Shown here: positions 32,822 through 42,676 of the stretch, in pieces
How the letters are laid out: each line of letters begins with the position of its first letter
Numbering within the stretch: the stretch's first letter is position 1
DNA from: Akkermansia muciniphila
Lineage (GTDB): Bacteria > Verrucomicrobiota > Verrucomicrobiia > Opitutales > UBA953
Length of the DNA: 64,000 nucleotides
Direction: 5' to 3'
Assembly: GCA_943331445.1 (NCBI GenBank)
Contig: CALQLO010000008.1
Location: 1-64,000, forward strand
Made by a program: the position numbers and the translations under genes
Notes under the pieces: model-generated
Seen by the model: only the letters and a program-made list of their open reading frames with translations
Database searches by the model: none
Told to the model about the DNA's origin: nothing

Positions 32822-35251
32822 ATGTCCTTCCGTCTTCTTCTCGCCCTCTTGCTCACCCCGGCGGTCATGCAGGCGGCTTATCCTGATTTCAGCGGCACCA
32901 AGCCGAATGGAGGTCAGCGCGGCTCGGACCTGAAGCTTACGCTCCAGGGCGCCCGACTCGCCGACTTCGAGGATCTGATGTTCTTCAGCCCTGGCTTCAA
33001 GGTGAAGAGCGTCGAAGCGCGCACGTCCAGTGCCGTTGAGCTCACGCTGAGCATCGCCCCGGACGCGCCACTCGGTAATCAGTTGGTGCGGATTCGCACT
33101 AAGTCGGGCATCTCCCATCCCCGGCAGTTTTTCGTCAGCCCTTTCCCGAACGTTGCGGAGAAAGAACCCAATAACGATTTCGCCGGAGCCCAGCCGATTG
33201 AGTTGAATCAGACGATTGAGGGCGTCATCCAGAACGAGGATGTCGATTACTTCAAATTAACGGTGAAGAAAGGCCAGCGCATCTCCATCGAAGTCGATGG
33301 TCTCCGCCTCGGCTACGGCGTCTTTGACCCGTACATCGCGATTATCGATAAGGCTAAGTTCGAGAAGGCCTTTTCCGATGACACCATCCTGCACCGCCAG
33401 GACGGCTACTGTTCCTTTACCGCCGAATATGATGGCGAGTATTACGTGATGGTCCGCGAATCTTCCTACCGCGGTTCCGGTCGGGCCTTCTATCGTCTCC
33501 ACGTCGGTAGCTTTAGTCGCCCGGATGCCGTCTACCCAGCGGGTGGCCGCCCCGGCTCCAAGTTGCTGGTACGCTTCGTCGATACGAAGGAATCTTTCGC
33601 CGAGGAGGTTACGCTCCCGAAGGACAATAACCCTGACTTCCAGCTGTACTCTCGCACCCGTGATTCGGCGCCGTCGGGTAACCCCTTCCGCCTTTCTAAT
33701 TTGGAAAATACTTTGGAAGCAGAGCCCAACGATACTCCGGAGACGGCCACCGTGGCGGTACCTGCTGACTCCTACGCGATTAACGGAATCATCGAAAAGC
33801 CGGGTGACATCGATTATTTCAAGGTGCAGCTTAAGAAGGGGCAGGTGCTGGATTGTCGCTGCTACGCCCAGGCTATCGGGTCGCCGCTCGACCCCGTCGT
33901 CAATGTCCTAACTTCGAAGGGGCGCTCCCTTGTTGGTAACGATGACGGCGGCGGTCTCCGTCGTCTGGATTCGCGTTTCAAACTCACCGTGCCGGCGGAC
34001 GGCGAGTATACGATTAAGGTCACGGACCACCTCGAGCGCGGCGGCCCTAATTTCGTCTACCGTTTGGAAATGATCGCCGCCCTCCCGAGCCTCACCTTTG
34101 CCTCGCCGGAGTATTCGGTGAACGACTCTAACTACCGGCAATTCCTCGCGGTCCCGCGCGGTGGCCGGATGGTCCTGTTGGAAAACTTCTCCCGTAATGG
34201 GGTCAGCGGCGAATATCGATTTGATGCCCAAGGCCTGCCCGCAGGTATCAAGTTGCTGACGACCGACGCCATTCCTGGCGACCTCGGCAACACGCCGTTG
34301 ATGTTCGAAGCCGCCGCGGATGCCCCGCTCAGTCAGGCCGTCGTGGCCGTCACGATGCAGCCGCTGGATCCGAAGGCCACGGTCGTCGGCGAACAGCGTC
34401 AGCTCTACGACATCGTGCGCGACGGTAATACGATTTATTATCAAGGCATCGAAAACAAGCTACCCTTCGCCGTGGTCGAAGAGGCTCCCTATTCGCTCGA
34501 GATTGTCAAAGCGACCGTCCCGCTGGTGCAGAACGGCGTCTTTAATTTGCATGTGACCGCGAAGCGCAAGGAAGGCTTCAAGGCTCCGATTCGGGTGATG
34601 ATGGTCTGGACGCCTCCAGGAATCTCTTCGCTTGGTGAGCAGACGATTGCCGAAGGCAGCAACGAGTGCGTCTTCCAGTTGGACGCTAATTCCGCAGTGC
34701 CGGTCAAGGCCTGGAAATTCGTTGTCATGGGCGAAGCTGATGCTGGTACTGGCCGTATTTTCAACGCCTCGCCTTTCAGCGAACTCACCACGGACCTCGC
34801 TTTTGTGGGTGCTCCCGCCATTCCGCTGACGACGATGGAGCAGGGCCAGCCTGGCACGATGGTCACGCCTTTCGAAGTGATCCGTCCCTTCGAAGGTGAA
34901 GCCACGGCCACGCTCGTGGGCGTGCCCGACACCTTCTCGATTGCTCCAATCAAGGTGACCAAGGATTCGAAGGAACTTCGCTTCACCGTCGTGACCGACG
35001 ACAAGACCCCAATCGGGAAGAAAGATAACCTCTTCGTCCAGATTGAGATTCCGGTCGGTAAGGGTTTCGCGACGCACCGTGTGGCCATCGGCTCAATTCT
35101 TCGAGTCGACGCCCCGCGCAAGAATGCCGTCGTCAAGGCGGCCGCTCCTGCCGCTGGCACCGCTACGGCCAAGGCGGCGGCGACCGCCACCCCCGTTGTG
35201 CTTTCGCGTCTCGAGCAACTCCGCCAAAAGAACGAAACCCCTAAGAATTAA
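32822..35251 (+). CDS. Exported protein with two PPC (pre-peptidase C-terminal) domains
   Basis: 809 residues with signal MSFRLLLALLLTPAVMQAAY. Two PPC beta-sandwich domains are visible: AEKEPNNDFAGAQPIELNQT ... VDYFKLTVKKGQRISIEVDG (about 112-225) and EAEPNDTPETATVAVPADSY ... IDYFKVQLKKGQVLDCRCYA (about 300-410). The remainder is beta-rich, likely Ig-like, with an alanine-rich tail. PPC domains usually bind carbohydrate or protein and are not catalytic. It sits 57 bp after the DUF1501 gene and 5 bp before the cytochrome gene. No peptidase domain is present, so the name refers to the domain only. Confidence 0.88.
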   Translation: MSFRLLLALLLTPAVMQAAYPDFSGTKPNGGQRGSDLKLTLQGARLADFEDLMFFSPGFKVKSVEARTSSAVELTLSIAPDAPLGNQLVRIRTKSGISHPRQFFVSPFPNVAEKEPNNDFAGAQPIELNQTIEGVIQNEDVDYFKLTVKKGQRISIEVDGLRLGYGVFDPYIAIIDKAKFEKAFSDDTILHRQDGYCSFTAEYDGEYYVMVRESSYRGSGRAFYRLHVGSFSRPDAVYPAGGRPGSKLLVRFVDTKESFAEEVTLPKDNNPDFQLYSRTRDSAPSGNPFRLSNLENTLEAEPNDTPETATVAVPADSYAINGIIEKPGDIDYFKVQLKKGQVLDCRCYAQAIGSPLDPVVNVLTSKGRSLVGNDDGGGLRRLDSRFKLTVPADGEYTIKVTDHLERGGPNFVYRLEMIAALPSLTFASPEYSVNDSNYRQFLAVPRGGRMVLLENFSRNGVSGEYRFDAQGLPAGIKLLTTDAIPGDLGNTPLMFEAAADAPLSQAVVAVTMQPLDPKATVVGEQRQLYDIVRDGNTIYYQGIENKLPFAVVEEAPYSLEIVKATVPLVQNGVFNLHVTAKRKEGFKAPIRVMMVWTPPGISSLGEQTIAEGSNECVFQLDANSAVPVKAWKFVVMGEADAGTGRIFNASPFSELTTDLAFVGAPAIPLTTMEQGQPGTMVTPFEVIRPFEGEATATLVGVPDTFSIAPIKVTKDSKELRFTVVTDDKTPIGKKDNLFVQIEIPVGKGFATHRVAIGSILRVDAPRKNAVVKAAAPAAGTATAKAAATATPVVLSRLEQLRQKNETPKN

Positions 35252-35256
35252 TTCCC

Positions 35257-38067
35257 ATGCTTCGCTTCCGTTCACTTCTTTCCGTCCTGTTGCTTCTTGG
35301 GGCGACCTCCCTGCGCGCCGAAGCCCCAGTCGCCTTCGACCAGGTGCAGGCGCTGCTCGAGACTAAGTGCGTCGAGTGTCACAATCCGGAAAAAGTGAAG
35401 GGCAAGCTGCTCATGGTGACGCGTGCGGATTTCCTGAAAGGCGGAGAAGCTGGTCCGGCCATCGATCTCGCGGCTCCCGATAAGAGCGAATTGCTCCGTC
35501 GTATCAATTTGCCGAAGGCTCATGATGATGTGATGCCGCCGAAGAACGGACCGTTGGCGGCCGCCGAAATCGCCCTGTTGCGCAACTGGGTCGCCCAAGG
35601 TGCCGTCTGGCCCGCCGGCGTGAAACTCGCTCCGCGCGATTTGGCCAAGGAATCCGTCCTCGCCGACCTCAAACTTAAGCTGCCCACCATCGAAAAGTTG
35701 GAGATTTTTCCGGACAAGTTCTCCCTTGAGACGAAGCGCGACTTCCACCGCGTCGTCGTCTTCGCCACGTTCAAGGACGCAACGACCCGCGATGTCACGG
35801 CTTATGCGACGTTGACCCTGACCGATAAGAAGGTCGCTGATTTTGATGGCTACTCCCTGCACGCCGTTGCCGAGGAAGGTAAGACAGAAGTGATCGCGGC
35901 CATCGGTGGTCTCACCGCCCGCGCCCCGATCGAGGTTAAAGATGGCCTCAAGGATCGTGCCGTTTCCTTCCGCCAGGATGTGATGCCGGTCTTCATGCGG
36001 GCTGGCTGTAATCAAGGTGGCTGTCACGGTGCCGCTCGCGGTAAAGACGGCTTCCGTCTCTCTCTCTTCGGCATGGATCCGGATGGTGACTATATCCGCC
36101 TCACGCGTGAAATGGTCGGCCGCCGCATCAATCTCGCCATTCCTGAGGAAAGCACGCTGATTGAGAAGTGCGTGGGGAAGGTGCCGCACTCCGGCAACAA
36201 GCTCTACGAGGCTGACTCGGAATATAATAAGACTATCCTCGAATGGATCACGAATGGCGCCAAGGACGACCCCGCGACGATCGCCAAGGTCACGGGCATT
36301 GATATCTATCCGAAGCAAATCGTCCTCGAAGGGCCAGGCGCTACACAACAGATCACCGTGCGGGCCACCTATTCGGATGGCACCGATCGCGATGTGACCA
36401 ACCTCGCTTTGTTCATGTCGAACAACGACCCCGTCGCCGCCATCAGCAAGGCCGGTTTGGTCAAGTCGGCGGACCGCGGCGCTGCCTTCCTGCTCGCCCG
36501 CTTTAACGTCTACAGCATCACGGCTCAGGTCATCGTCATCCCCAAGGGTCTGGTCTACCAGCGTCCGAAGACTGAAGAGTTCAACTACATCGACACGGCC
36601 GTCAATGAGCGCCTCCATCGCCTGCGTATCACCCCTTCCATGCTCTGTACGGACGAGGAGTATGTCCGCCGCGTCTTCATCGATGTCGTCGGCATCTATC
36701 CGAAGCCGGAAGAAATCACGGCATTCATCGCCGACAAGTCTCCGGGCAAGCGCGCCCAATTGGTCGAAGGGTTACTCGTCCGCAAGGAGTTCACCGAGCT
36801 TTGGGTGATGAAGTGGGCTGAATTACTCCAGATTCGTTCCGGTATCGCCGGGAATAATAATCAGGCTCCGTTCTATAAAAACGCGCTCCTTTACTATAAC
36901 TGGCTGGCTGAGAAAATCGGCAAGAACGTCCCGATCGACAAGATTGTCGTCGAGCTCCTTTCCGCCACGGGCGGCACGGTCTCCGTCCCCGCGGTGAACT
37001 ACTACCAGAGCGAACTCGATAAGCTGAAGCTTAGCGAGAACGTCGCCCAGGTCTTCATGGGTATGCGTATCCAGTGCGCCCAGTGTCACAACCACCCGTT
37101 CGATCGCTGGACGATGAGCGACTACTACGGCTTCAACGCCTTCTTCGCGCAGATCGGCCGCAAGCAAACCGATGACCCGATGGAAGTCGTGATTTTCAAT
37201 AGCAAGGGTGGCGAATCTCAGCACTTCCTGACGAAACAGAATGTGAAGCCTAAGTTCCTCGGTGGCGAGGAGCCGGACCTTAAGCCGGGCGACGATCGTC
37301 GCAAGGTGATGGCCGAATGGTTGGCTTCCAGTCGGAACCCGTATTTCGCCCGGAATATCGGCAACCTCATCTGGGCTCACTTCCTCGGTGTCGGCGTGGT
37401 GAACCCCGTCGATGACGTGCGTGTTTCCAACCCCCCCTCGAATCCTGAATTGCTCGAAGCCTTAGCCCAGCACCTGGTTGAGTACAACTACGACGTCCGT
37501 CGACTGGTTCGTGATATCACGGCCTCCGCCGCCTACCAGCGTAGCTCGAAGGTCAATGAGACGAATGCGGACGACAAGGTGAACTTCGCTCGCGCGCAGG
37601 TCCGTCGCGTGCGCGCGGAGGTGCTGCTCGATGCCATCTCGCAGGTTACCGAGACCCCAAATAAGTTCCAGGGTCTACCGGTCGGAGCCCGCGCCGTGCA
37701 GATTGCCGATGGCGCCGTCAGTAATTACTTCCTGAGCACGTTTGGCCGCTCCAGTCGCGAATCCGTCGCCTCCACGGAGGTGAAGACCGATCCGAATCTC
37801 TCGCAAGCCCTGCACCTGATGAACGGCGATGCGGTCAATGATCGCATCCGCCGTGGCAAGGTGGTGCAGACGATGATCGAAGCCCGCAAGACCGATGAGC
37901 AGATTGTCACGGAACTCTTCCTGCGCGTCTTCGGCCGTGCCCCGATTGATAACGAGATGAAAGCGGTGACGCAATCCATCGCCAAGGACCCGACGGGCCG
38001 GCTCATCATCCTCGAGGACACTTTCTGGGCGTTGATGAATTCCAAAGAATTCTACTTCAATCACTGA
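35257..38067 (+). CDS. PSCyt1/DUF1549/DUF1553 exported cytochrome-like protein with a second, variant haem-like motif
   Basis: 936 residues, signal MLRFRSLLSVLLLLGATSLR. A PSCyt1 domain carries CVECH at residues 38-42. An Ig-like insert (TFKDATTRDVTAYATLTLTD) follows. A cysteine-rich segment AGCNQGGCHGAARGKDGFRL has the spacing C-x4-CH rather than C-x2-CH. A second Ig-like part, then DUF1549 (YVRRVFIDVVGIYPKPEEIT) with CAQCHNHPFDRWTMSDYYGF, and a C-terminal DUF1553 region (FLRVFGRAPIDNEMKAVTQS). The architecture is longer than that of the protein encoded at 12760-15270. It starts 5 bp after the PPC gene and 13 bp before the WD40 gene, so co-transcription is very likely. Confidence 0.92.
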   Translation: MLRFRSLLSVLLLLGATSLRAEAPVAFDQVQALLETKCVECHNPEKVKGKLLMVTRADFLKGGEAGPAIDLAAPDKSELLRRINLPKAHDDVMPPKNGPLAAAEIALLRNWVAQGAVWPAGVKLAPRDLAKESVLADLKLKLPTIEKLEIFPDKFSLETKRDFHRVVVFATFKDATTRDVTAYATLTLTDKKVADFDGYSLHAVAEEGKTEVIAAIGGLTARAPIEVKDGLKDRAVSFRQDVMPVFMRAGCNQGGCHGAARGKDGFRLSLFGMDPDGDYIRLTREMVGRRINLAIPEESTLIEKCVGKVPHSGNKLYEADSEYNKTILEWITNGAKDDPATIAKVTGIDIYPKQIVLEGPGATQQITVRATYSDGTDRDVTNLALFMSNNDPVAAISKAGLVKSADRGAAFLLARFNVYSITAQVIVIPKGLVYQRPKTEEFNYIDTAVNERLHRLRITPSMLCTDEEYVRRVFIDVVGIYPKPEEITAFIADKSPGKRAQLVEGLLVRKEFTELWVMKWAELLQIRSGIAGNNNQAPFYKNALLYYNWLAEKIGKNVPIDKIVVELLSATGGTVSVPAVNYYQSELDKLKLSENVAQVFMGMRIQCAQCHNHPFDRWTMSDYYGFNAFFAQIGRKQTDDPMEVVIFNSKGGESQHFLTKQNVKPKFLGGEEPDLKPGDDRRKVMAEWLASSRNPYFARNIGNLIWAHFLGVGVVNPVDDVRVSNPPSNPELLEALAQHLVEYNYDVRRLVRDITASAAYQRSSKVNETNADDKVNFARAQVRRVRAEVLLDAISQVTETPNKFQGLPVGARAVQIADGAVSNYFLSTFGRSSRESVASTEVKTDPNLSQALHLMNGDAVNDRIRRGKVVQTMIEARKTDEQIVTELFLRVFGRAPIDNEMKAVTQSIAKDPTGRLIILEDTFWALMNSKEFYFNH

Positions 38068-38080
38068 TCTATTGCCGCTC

Positions 38081-41000
38081 ATGTCTCCCGTCGCGCTCAC
38101 GCCTCGTTGGTTATCCCGTCGTTGCCTGATGGTGGCGGCCGGCTTTGCGGTTTCCTCGCTCTCCGCGCAGGACGCGGAGAAGTTTACCTACGACGACCAT
38201 ATCCGTCCGATGCTGGAGAACAAATGCTTCTCCTGCCATAACCCGGATAAGAAGAAGGGTGGCCTCGACCTCACTAGCTACGCTGCGATGTTGAACGGCG
38301 GGGGCGGTGGTGCCGCCGTCGACCCTGGTAATCCTCTCGGGAGTCGCCTGTTGAGATGTAGCTCGAAGAAGGAAGAGCCCTTCATGCCGCCCGAAGGTGC
38401 CCCTCTGGAGGCCAAGGACCTAGAGATCCTCTCTAAGTGGATCGCCGGTGGGATTCTGCAGGCAAAGGGGAGTGTGGCCCGGAAATCCAACCGTCCGAAG
38501 GTTGACCTCACTTTCAGCGGTGCCCCGGGCAAGCCCAGTGGCCCCGCCGCCCGTCCGCATGACGTCTTGCTCGAGCCGGTCATTGTCACCCCTCGCACCA
38601 CGGCGGTCGTGGCGATGGCGGCCAGTCCGTGGACCTCGTTGCTCGCTGTCGCCGGCCAGCACCAGATTCTGCTTTACGATACCGACAGCAAAGAGCTCGC
38701 CGGTATTCTGCCTTACACGGAAGGTTATGCCCGTTCGCTGAAGTTTAGCGCCAATGGTTCTTTGCTCGTTATGGGCGGAGGCCGTGGGGGCAAAATCGGG
38801 CATGCTATTGTCTGGGACGTTGCCACCGGTCGCCGAGTCGTCGAAGTCGGTAAGGAATTCGATCAGGTGATGTCCGCGGACATTACCCCTGACCACCGCA
38901 AGGTCACCATTGGGACGAACTCTAAGAAAGTTAAGTGCTACGACGTCGCCACCGGCGAGCTCGTCTACACCATCGCCAAGCATACCGAGTGGGTGACGGG
39001 AGTGCGCTTCAGCCCTGATGGCGTGTTGCTCGCCACCTCTGATCGCAATGGTAATGTGATGGCGTGGGAGGCGGATAGCGGAGGTGAATTCTATAACCTC
39101 GGACAACATACGGCTTCCGTCACCGACCTCGCGTGGCGCGCGGACTCCAACGTGCTTGCCAGCTGTTCCGTCGACGGGACGATTTCCCTCTGGGAGATGA
39201 AGACCGGCAAGCGAATCGCCAACTGGTCGGCCCATGGTTCGGTGCAGTCCGTTTCTTTCACGCCCGATGGCCGTTTGGTTTCCTGCGGCAAGGATGGCAC
39301 TATGGCCGTCTGGTCAATTGATGGTAAGAGCCTCGCTAAATCGACGCCCCAGGGCGATGTCGTCTCCAAGGTCGTCGCGCTGAGCGACGGTAAGTCTTGC
39401 GTGACTGGTAATTGGCTAGGCGAAGTGAAATTCTATGACATCTCTACCGGTAAGGATGTCTCCCAAGTTTCCAGTAACCCGCCGAAGATCGCGGACCGTA
39501 TTTTAGAAGCCGAAGCCCGCCTGAAGGAACTCGAACCCGAGTTGCCGAAAGTTCAGGCTGCCGTCGTGGCGGCCGAGAAGGCGATTCCCGCGGCCGAGGC
39601 CGAAGTTGCCAGACAGCGTCCGATGGGCGAACCCGCCGCGAAAGCCCTGGCTTCCTTTACGACTAAGCTGGAACAAATTGCCAAGAGCCGGGATTATTGG
39701 GTGGGTCAGGTGAAACTGGCCAAGACCCCTGAGGCCAAAACCAAAGCCACCACGGCGGTTGCCGCGAGTACGAAGTCGACGGCAGCGGTGAAAGCCGAAG
39801 CCGAGAAGGTGCGGCCGACAGCTGAGCCTTTCCTGGCCGCCGAAGCCAGCCTCGCCAAGTTGCGTAATGATCTGACCGTCGCCCAGGCCGCTGTCCGCAA
39901 TAACACGGCAGAGACTGCTGCCCGTCGTGAGCGGATTGTTTTCCTGAAAGCCGCCCAGTTCAATGTCGGCGTACTTTCCGAGCGCGAGAAGCTTACCAAG
40001 TTGGAAACGGATATCGCTGATTTCATTGCGGCTAAGGCCGAGAATGAAGCGGCGAAGCTCGCTGCGGCTGGCCGGATTGAACCAGCGTTGAAGGCGGCCG
40101 AAGAGGCTGCGAAGAAAGTTGCCGCCCAAGAATCGGCGCTCGCCGCCCTCAAGGAAGAATTTACCGCCTTAGATCGTGCCCTGAATCCTTTCCGCCAGGC
40201 TGAAGCCGAAGCGGCAGGACGCACCGAAGTGCAGGCCAAGGCGGTAGCTTCGAGTAACGACGTCATTGTCGGACTCGGCCGCGATCGCGATGTCGGCTTG
40301 GCTGCGGCTAAGGCTGCCGTCGACGACTTCACCAAGAGTCGCCGCCCGACGCGGGCGATTTTCACCGAGGCCACGACCCGGGCGGCAGAACTTACCAAGC
40401 AGGGCACGAGCTTAAAGGCCGAGATGCTTGCCCAGAAACAAGCGGTCACCGCCGCTCTGGCGGTCGCTGAGGCCGCCGCCCAGGAAGTCGCCGCTCGCGG
40501 TAACGCCCTGAAGGATGCGGATGCGGCGGTGGTCGCGGCCCAGGCCGCCCTAGTCACCGCCCAGCAACAGTTCGAGGCAGCTCGTGGTTTCAAGGCCATC
40601 TTCTCTACCAGCTATTTCTCCCTGCGTAAGCAGACCGCCGCCGCTTTGCTGTCGGCCCAGGACGCCTTGGTCTTCGCCCGCAATATCCGGGAGACTTCGG
40701 CCATTTATCTGGCGGATGCGGATAAGAGTCTGGGTGTCGCTAAGTCCGGCCAAGCTGCCGCCATTGCTGCCCGTGTGGCCTTGCAGGCCAAGCAGGAGAT
40801 GACGGAGAAGAGTCGCCTGACCGCCTTGGCTGAGCGCGATGCCATCACCGCCGAGCGTGCGGCCACCCAAAAGGAAACCGCCCGCCTCCAAGCCGTCTCC
40901 GCTGAAGTGGAAAAGGCTTATCAAGGTAAATTGCCCGCTGCCCAGGCTGAATTAACCAAGCAACAAGCCGCGCTCGTACCGCTCGAGAAAGTCCTCACCG

Positions 41001-41275
41001 ACGCCCGGGCCAAACTGGCTGAGGCCTCCAAGCCCGCTGCGGAAAAATCTCTCGCAGTCGATACCGCCACCAAGCAACTCGAAGCTTTCCGCCAGGAAAA
41101 GGTTACGGCCGAGAAGACCGCCGTCGCCGCGCGTAAGGAAATTCCACAACGCGAGAAGTCCGTCGAGGAGATCACGCACACGCTGGCGGAACTGACCCCG
41201 CAGGTTGAACCGCTGAAAGCCAAGGTACAGCAAGTCCAGGCGGCTTACTTGGCGATGCTCCCGCGCAAGAACTGA
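38081..41275 (+). CDS. PSCyt1-WD40-coiled-coil exported protein
   Basis: 1064 residues from ATG 38081 (MSPVALTPRWLSRRCLMVAA); a TTG at 38072 is the alternative. After the signal, a PSCyt1 domain has CFSCH at residues 49-53. WD40 repeats follow from about residue 165 to 460 (TGVRFSPDGVLLATSDRNGN, TDLAWRADSNVLASCSVDGT, SVSFTPDGRLVSCGKDGTMA). From about 470 to the end there is an extremely alanine-, glutamate- and lysine-rich region with heptad character, roughly 590 residues long, which should form long coiled coils. This would be a rod carrying a haem and propeller head in the periplasm. Last gene of the four-gene cluster. Confidence 0.88.
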   Translation: MSPVALTPRWLSRRCLMVAAGFAVSSLSAQDAEKFTYDDHIRPMLENKCFSCHNPDKKKGGLDLTSYAAMLNGGGGGAAVDPGNPLGSRLLRCSSKKEEPFMPPEGAPLEAKDLEILSKWIAGGILQAKGSVARKSNRPKVDLTFSGAPGKPSGPAARPHDVLLEPVIVTPRTTAVVAMAASPWTSLLAVAGQHQILLYDTDSKELAGILPYTEGYARSLKFSANGSLLVMGGGRGGKIGHAIVWDVATGRRVVEVGKEFDQVMSADITPDHRKVTIGTNSKKVKCYDVATGELVYTIAKHTEWVTGVRFSPDGVLLATSDRNGNVMAWEADSGGEFYNLGQHTASVTDLAWRADSNVLASCSVDGTISLWEMKTGKRIANWSAHGSVQSVSFTPDGRLVSCGKDGTMAVWSIDGKSLAKSTPQGDVVSKVVALSDGKSCVTGNWLGEVKFYDISTGKDVSQVSSNPPKIADRILEAEARLKELEPELPKVQAAVVAAEKAIPAAEAEVARQRPMGEPAAKALASFTTKLEQIAKSRDYWVGQVKLAKTPEAKTKATTAVAASTKSTAAVKAEAEKVRPTAEPFLAAEASLAKLRNDLTVAQAAVRNNTAETAARRERIVFLKAAQFNVGVLSEREKLTKLETDIADFIAAKAENEAAKLAAAGRIEPALKAAEEAAKKVAAQESALAALKEEFTALDRALNPFRQAEAEAAGRTEVQAKAVASSNDVIVGLGRDRDVGLAAAKAAVDDFTKSRRPTRAIFTEATTRAAELTKQGTSLKAEMLAQKQAVTAALAVAEAAAQEVAARGNALKDADAAVVAAQAALVTAQQQFEAARGFKAIFSTSYFSLRKQTAAALLSAQDALVFARNIRETSAIYLADADKSLGVAKSGQAAAIAARVALQAKQEMTEKSRLTALAERDAITAERAATQKETARLQAVSAEVEKAYQGKLPAAQAELTKQQAALVPLEKVLTDARAKLAEASKPAAEKSLAVDTATKQLEAFRQEKVTAEKTAVAARKEIPQREKSVEEITHTLAELTPQVEPLKAKVQQVQAAYLAMLPRKN

Positions 41276-41332
41276 GGGCTAGTTAACGGGGTTTAAAAGT
41301 AAGCATGGCGGGTCCGCTGTGCTGGTTGAGTG

Positions 41333-41410
41333 TGTCAAAAGCAGTCCGCTGATACCCGGTTCATGCTTTGACAGGAGGCTTATCGTCGAGCAGGGTTTCT
41401 TGACCCTGCT
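41333..41410 (+). promoter_or_regulatory. Inverted repeats upstream of the efflux operon
   Basis: TGTCAAA (41333-41339) and TTTGACA (41367-41373) are a perfect inverted pair 27 bp apart. A second hairpin, AGCAGGGT-TTCTTG-ACCCTGCT, is at 41389-41410, about 60 bp before the mdtA start. Either may be a repressor site. No regulator gene is adjacent and no convincing promoter boxes were found in this gap of 195 bp. Confidence 0.4.
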
Positions 41411-41471
41411 GCAGCTGAAATCAAAGCTCTTCATACAGGGTTAAATCACCCCACTTAGCCGCGTCTACCCT

Positions 41472-42668
41472 ATGAAATTATATCAACCGCTCATGTTCTC
41501 TGTGCTGATTCTCGGCGCAGGAATGGCCACGGCATTGGCCCAGGCTGAGGCTGGTCAGGGCACGAAGACGCCGCCGGTCGGACCGAAGGCCGGAGGGAAG
41601 GGCGGTCGTTTGAATCTGCCTACGTCGATTAGCACCGCCGTCGTCACCGCAGGTGACTTGGAGATTCGCGTCTCGGCCCTCGGCTCCGTCAAGGCGCTGA
41701 ATAATGTCACCGTCCGGCCGCGGGTGGAGGGTCAGTTGATGAAAGTGCATTACACGGAAGGACAAGCCATCAAGGCGGGAGACCCGCTCGCCGAGATTGA
41801 TCCCCGCCCTTTCGAAGTTCAGCTGATGCAGTCCGAAGGTCAGCTCGCCCGCGACCGGGCCGCCTTAGCCAATGCCAAGCTTGACCTGAAGCGTTATCAG
41901 GATGCGGCGGAGGCGGTCACTCGCCAGCAACTTGATTCCGCTGGGGCCCTCGTGGCGCAACTTGAAGGCACGGTGAAGGCCGATGAAGGTTCCGTGAATA
42001 ACGCCCGCCTCCAGTTGCAATATTGCCATGTCACCGCGCCCATCAGCGGCACGGTGGGACTTCGTCCCATCGATGCGGGCAATGTCGTTTCTCAGAATGA
42101 CCCGACCGGATTAGCCGTCATCACGCAACTCCAGCCAATTTCTGTCATCTTCGGCGTGCCGGAGGGCGATATCCCCGCCGTCCAGTATGCCGTCAGTCGA
42201 GGAGCGGTCTTGCGCGTCGAAGCGTTTGATCGTGACGGGAAAAATATCCTCGCGACCGGCGACCTTGCCGCCCTCGATAATCAGATTGATGCGACGACGG
42301 GAACCCTACGTCTGCGTGCCCAGTTCGCGAATGCCGATCGCCGCCTTTTCCCTAATCAGTTCGTCAATGTCCGCCTCACGGTCGAGAACCGTAAAGGGGT
42401 GCTGCTGGTTCCGACCGCTGCGGTGCAAATCAGCGACCTGGTCCGCTATGTTTTTGTCGTGAATGGCCAGGAGGCCGATGCCACCGTCACCCGCCGTACG
42501 GTCAAGACGGGCGCGGTTGACGGCTTGAACACCGAGATCACCGAGGGTCTTGCTGCGGGTGAGATTATCGCCGCCGATGGCTTGGATCGTTTGCAGGATA
42601 AAACGAAGGTGTTGGTGCCGGGACGACGCAAAGGGCCAGTAAACCCTGAAGCCAAGCCTGCGAAGTAA
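41472..42668 (+). CDS. mdtA: RND efflux periplasmic adaptor (MdtA-like)
   Basis: 398 residues, signal [20 protein letters not shown]. The usual order of membrane-fusion-protein parts is visible: barrel-sandwich half [20 protein letters not shown], alpha-hairpin (about 110-170, [20 protein letters not shown]), second lipoyl half [20 protein letters not shown], then the beta-barrel domain [20 protein letters not shown] and membrane-proximal domain. It would link the two RND pumps encoded downstream with the outer-membrane factor. Its closest recognisable relatives are MdtA of the MdtABC multidrug pump. First gene of a four-gene operon; mdtB follows after 8 bp. Confidence 0.92.
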   Translation: MKLYQPLMFSVLILGAGMATALAQAEAGQGTKTPPVGPKAGGKGGRLNLPTSISTAVVTAGDLEIRVSALGSVKALNNVTVRPRVEGQLMKVHYTEGQAIKAGDPLAEIDPRPFEVQLMQSEGQLARDRAALANAKLDLKRYQDAAEAVTRQQLDSAGALVAQLEGTVKADEGSVNNARLQLQYCHVTAPISGTVGLRPIDAGNVVSQNDPTGLAVITQLQPISVIFGVPEGDIPAVQYAVSRGAVLRVEAFDRDGKNILATGDLAALDNQIDATTGTLRLRAQFANADRRLFPNQFVNVRLTVENRKGVLLVPTAAVQISDLVRYVFVVNGQEADATVTRRTVKTGAVDGLNTEITEGLAAGEIIAADGLDRLQDKTKVLVPGRRKGPVNPEAKPAK

Positions 42669-42676
42669 GTCGGGGT

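Noticed and set aside
41326-41355. A sigma70 promoter before mdtA (TTGAGT, TGATAC)
   Set aside because: The -10 box is poor and the two boxes fit only with an 18-bp spacer; not strong enough to annotate.
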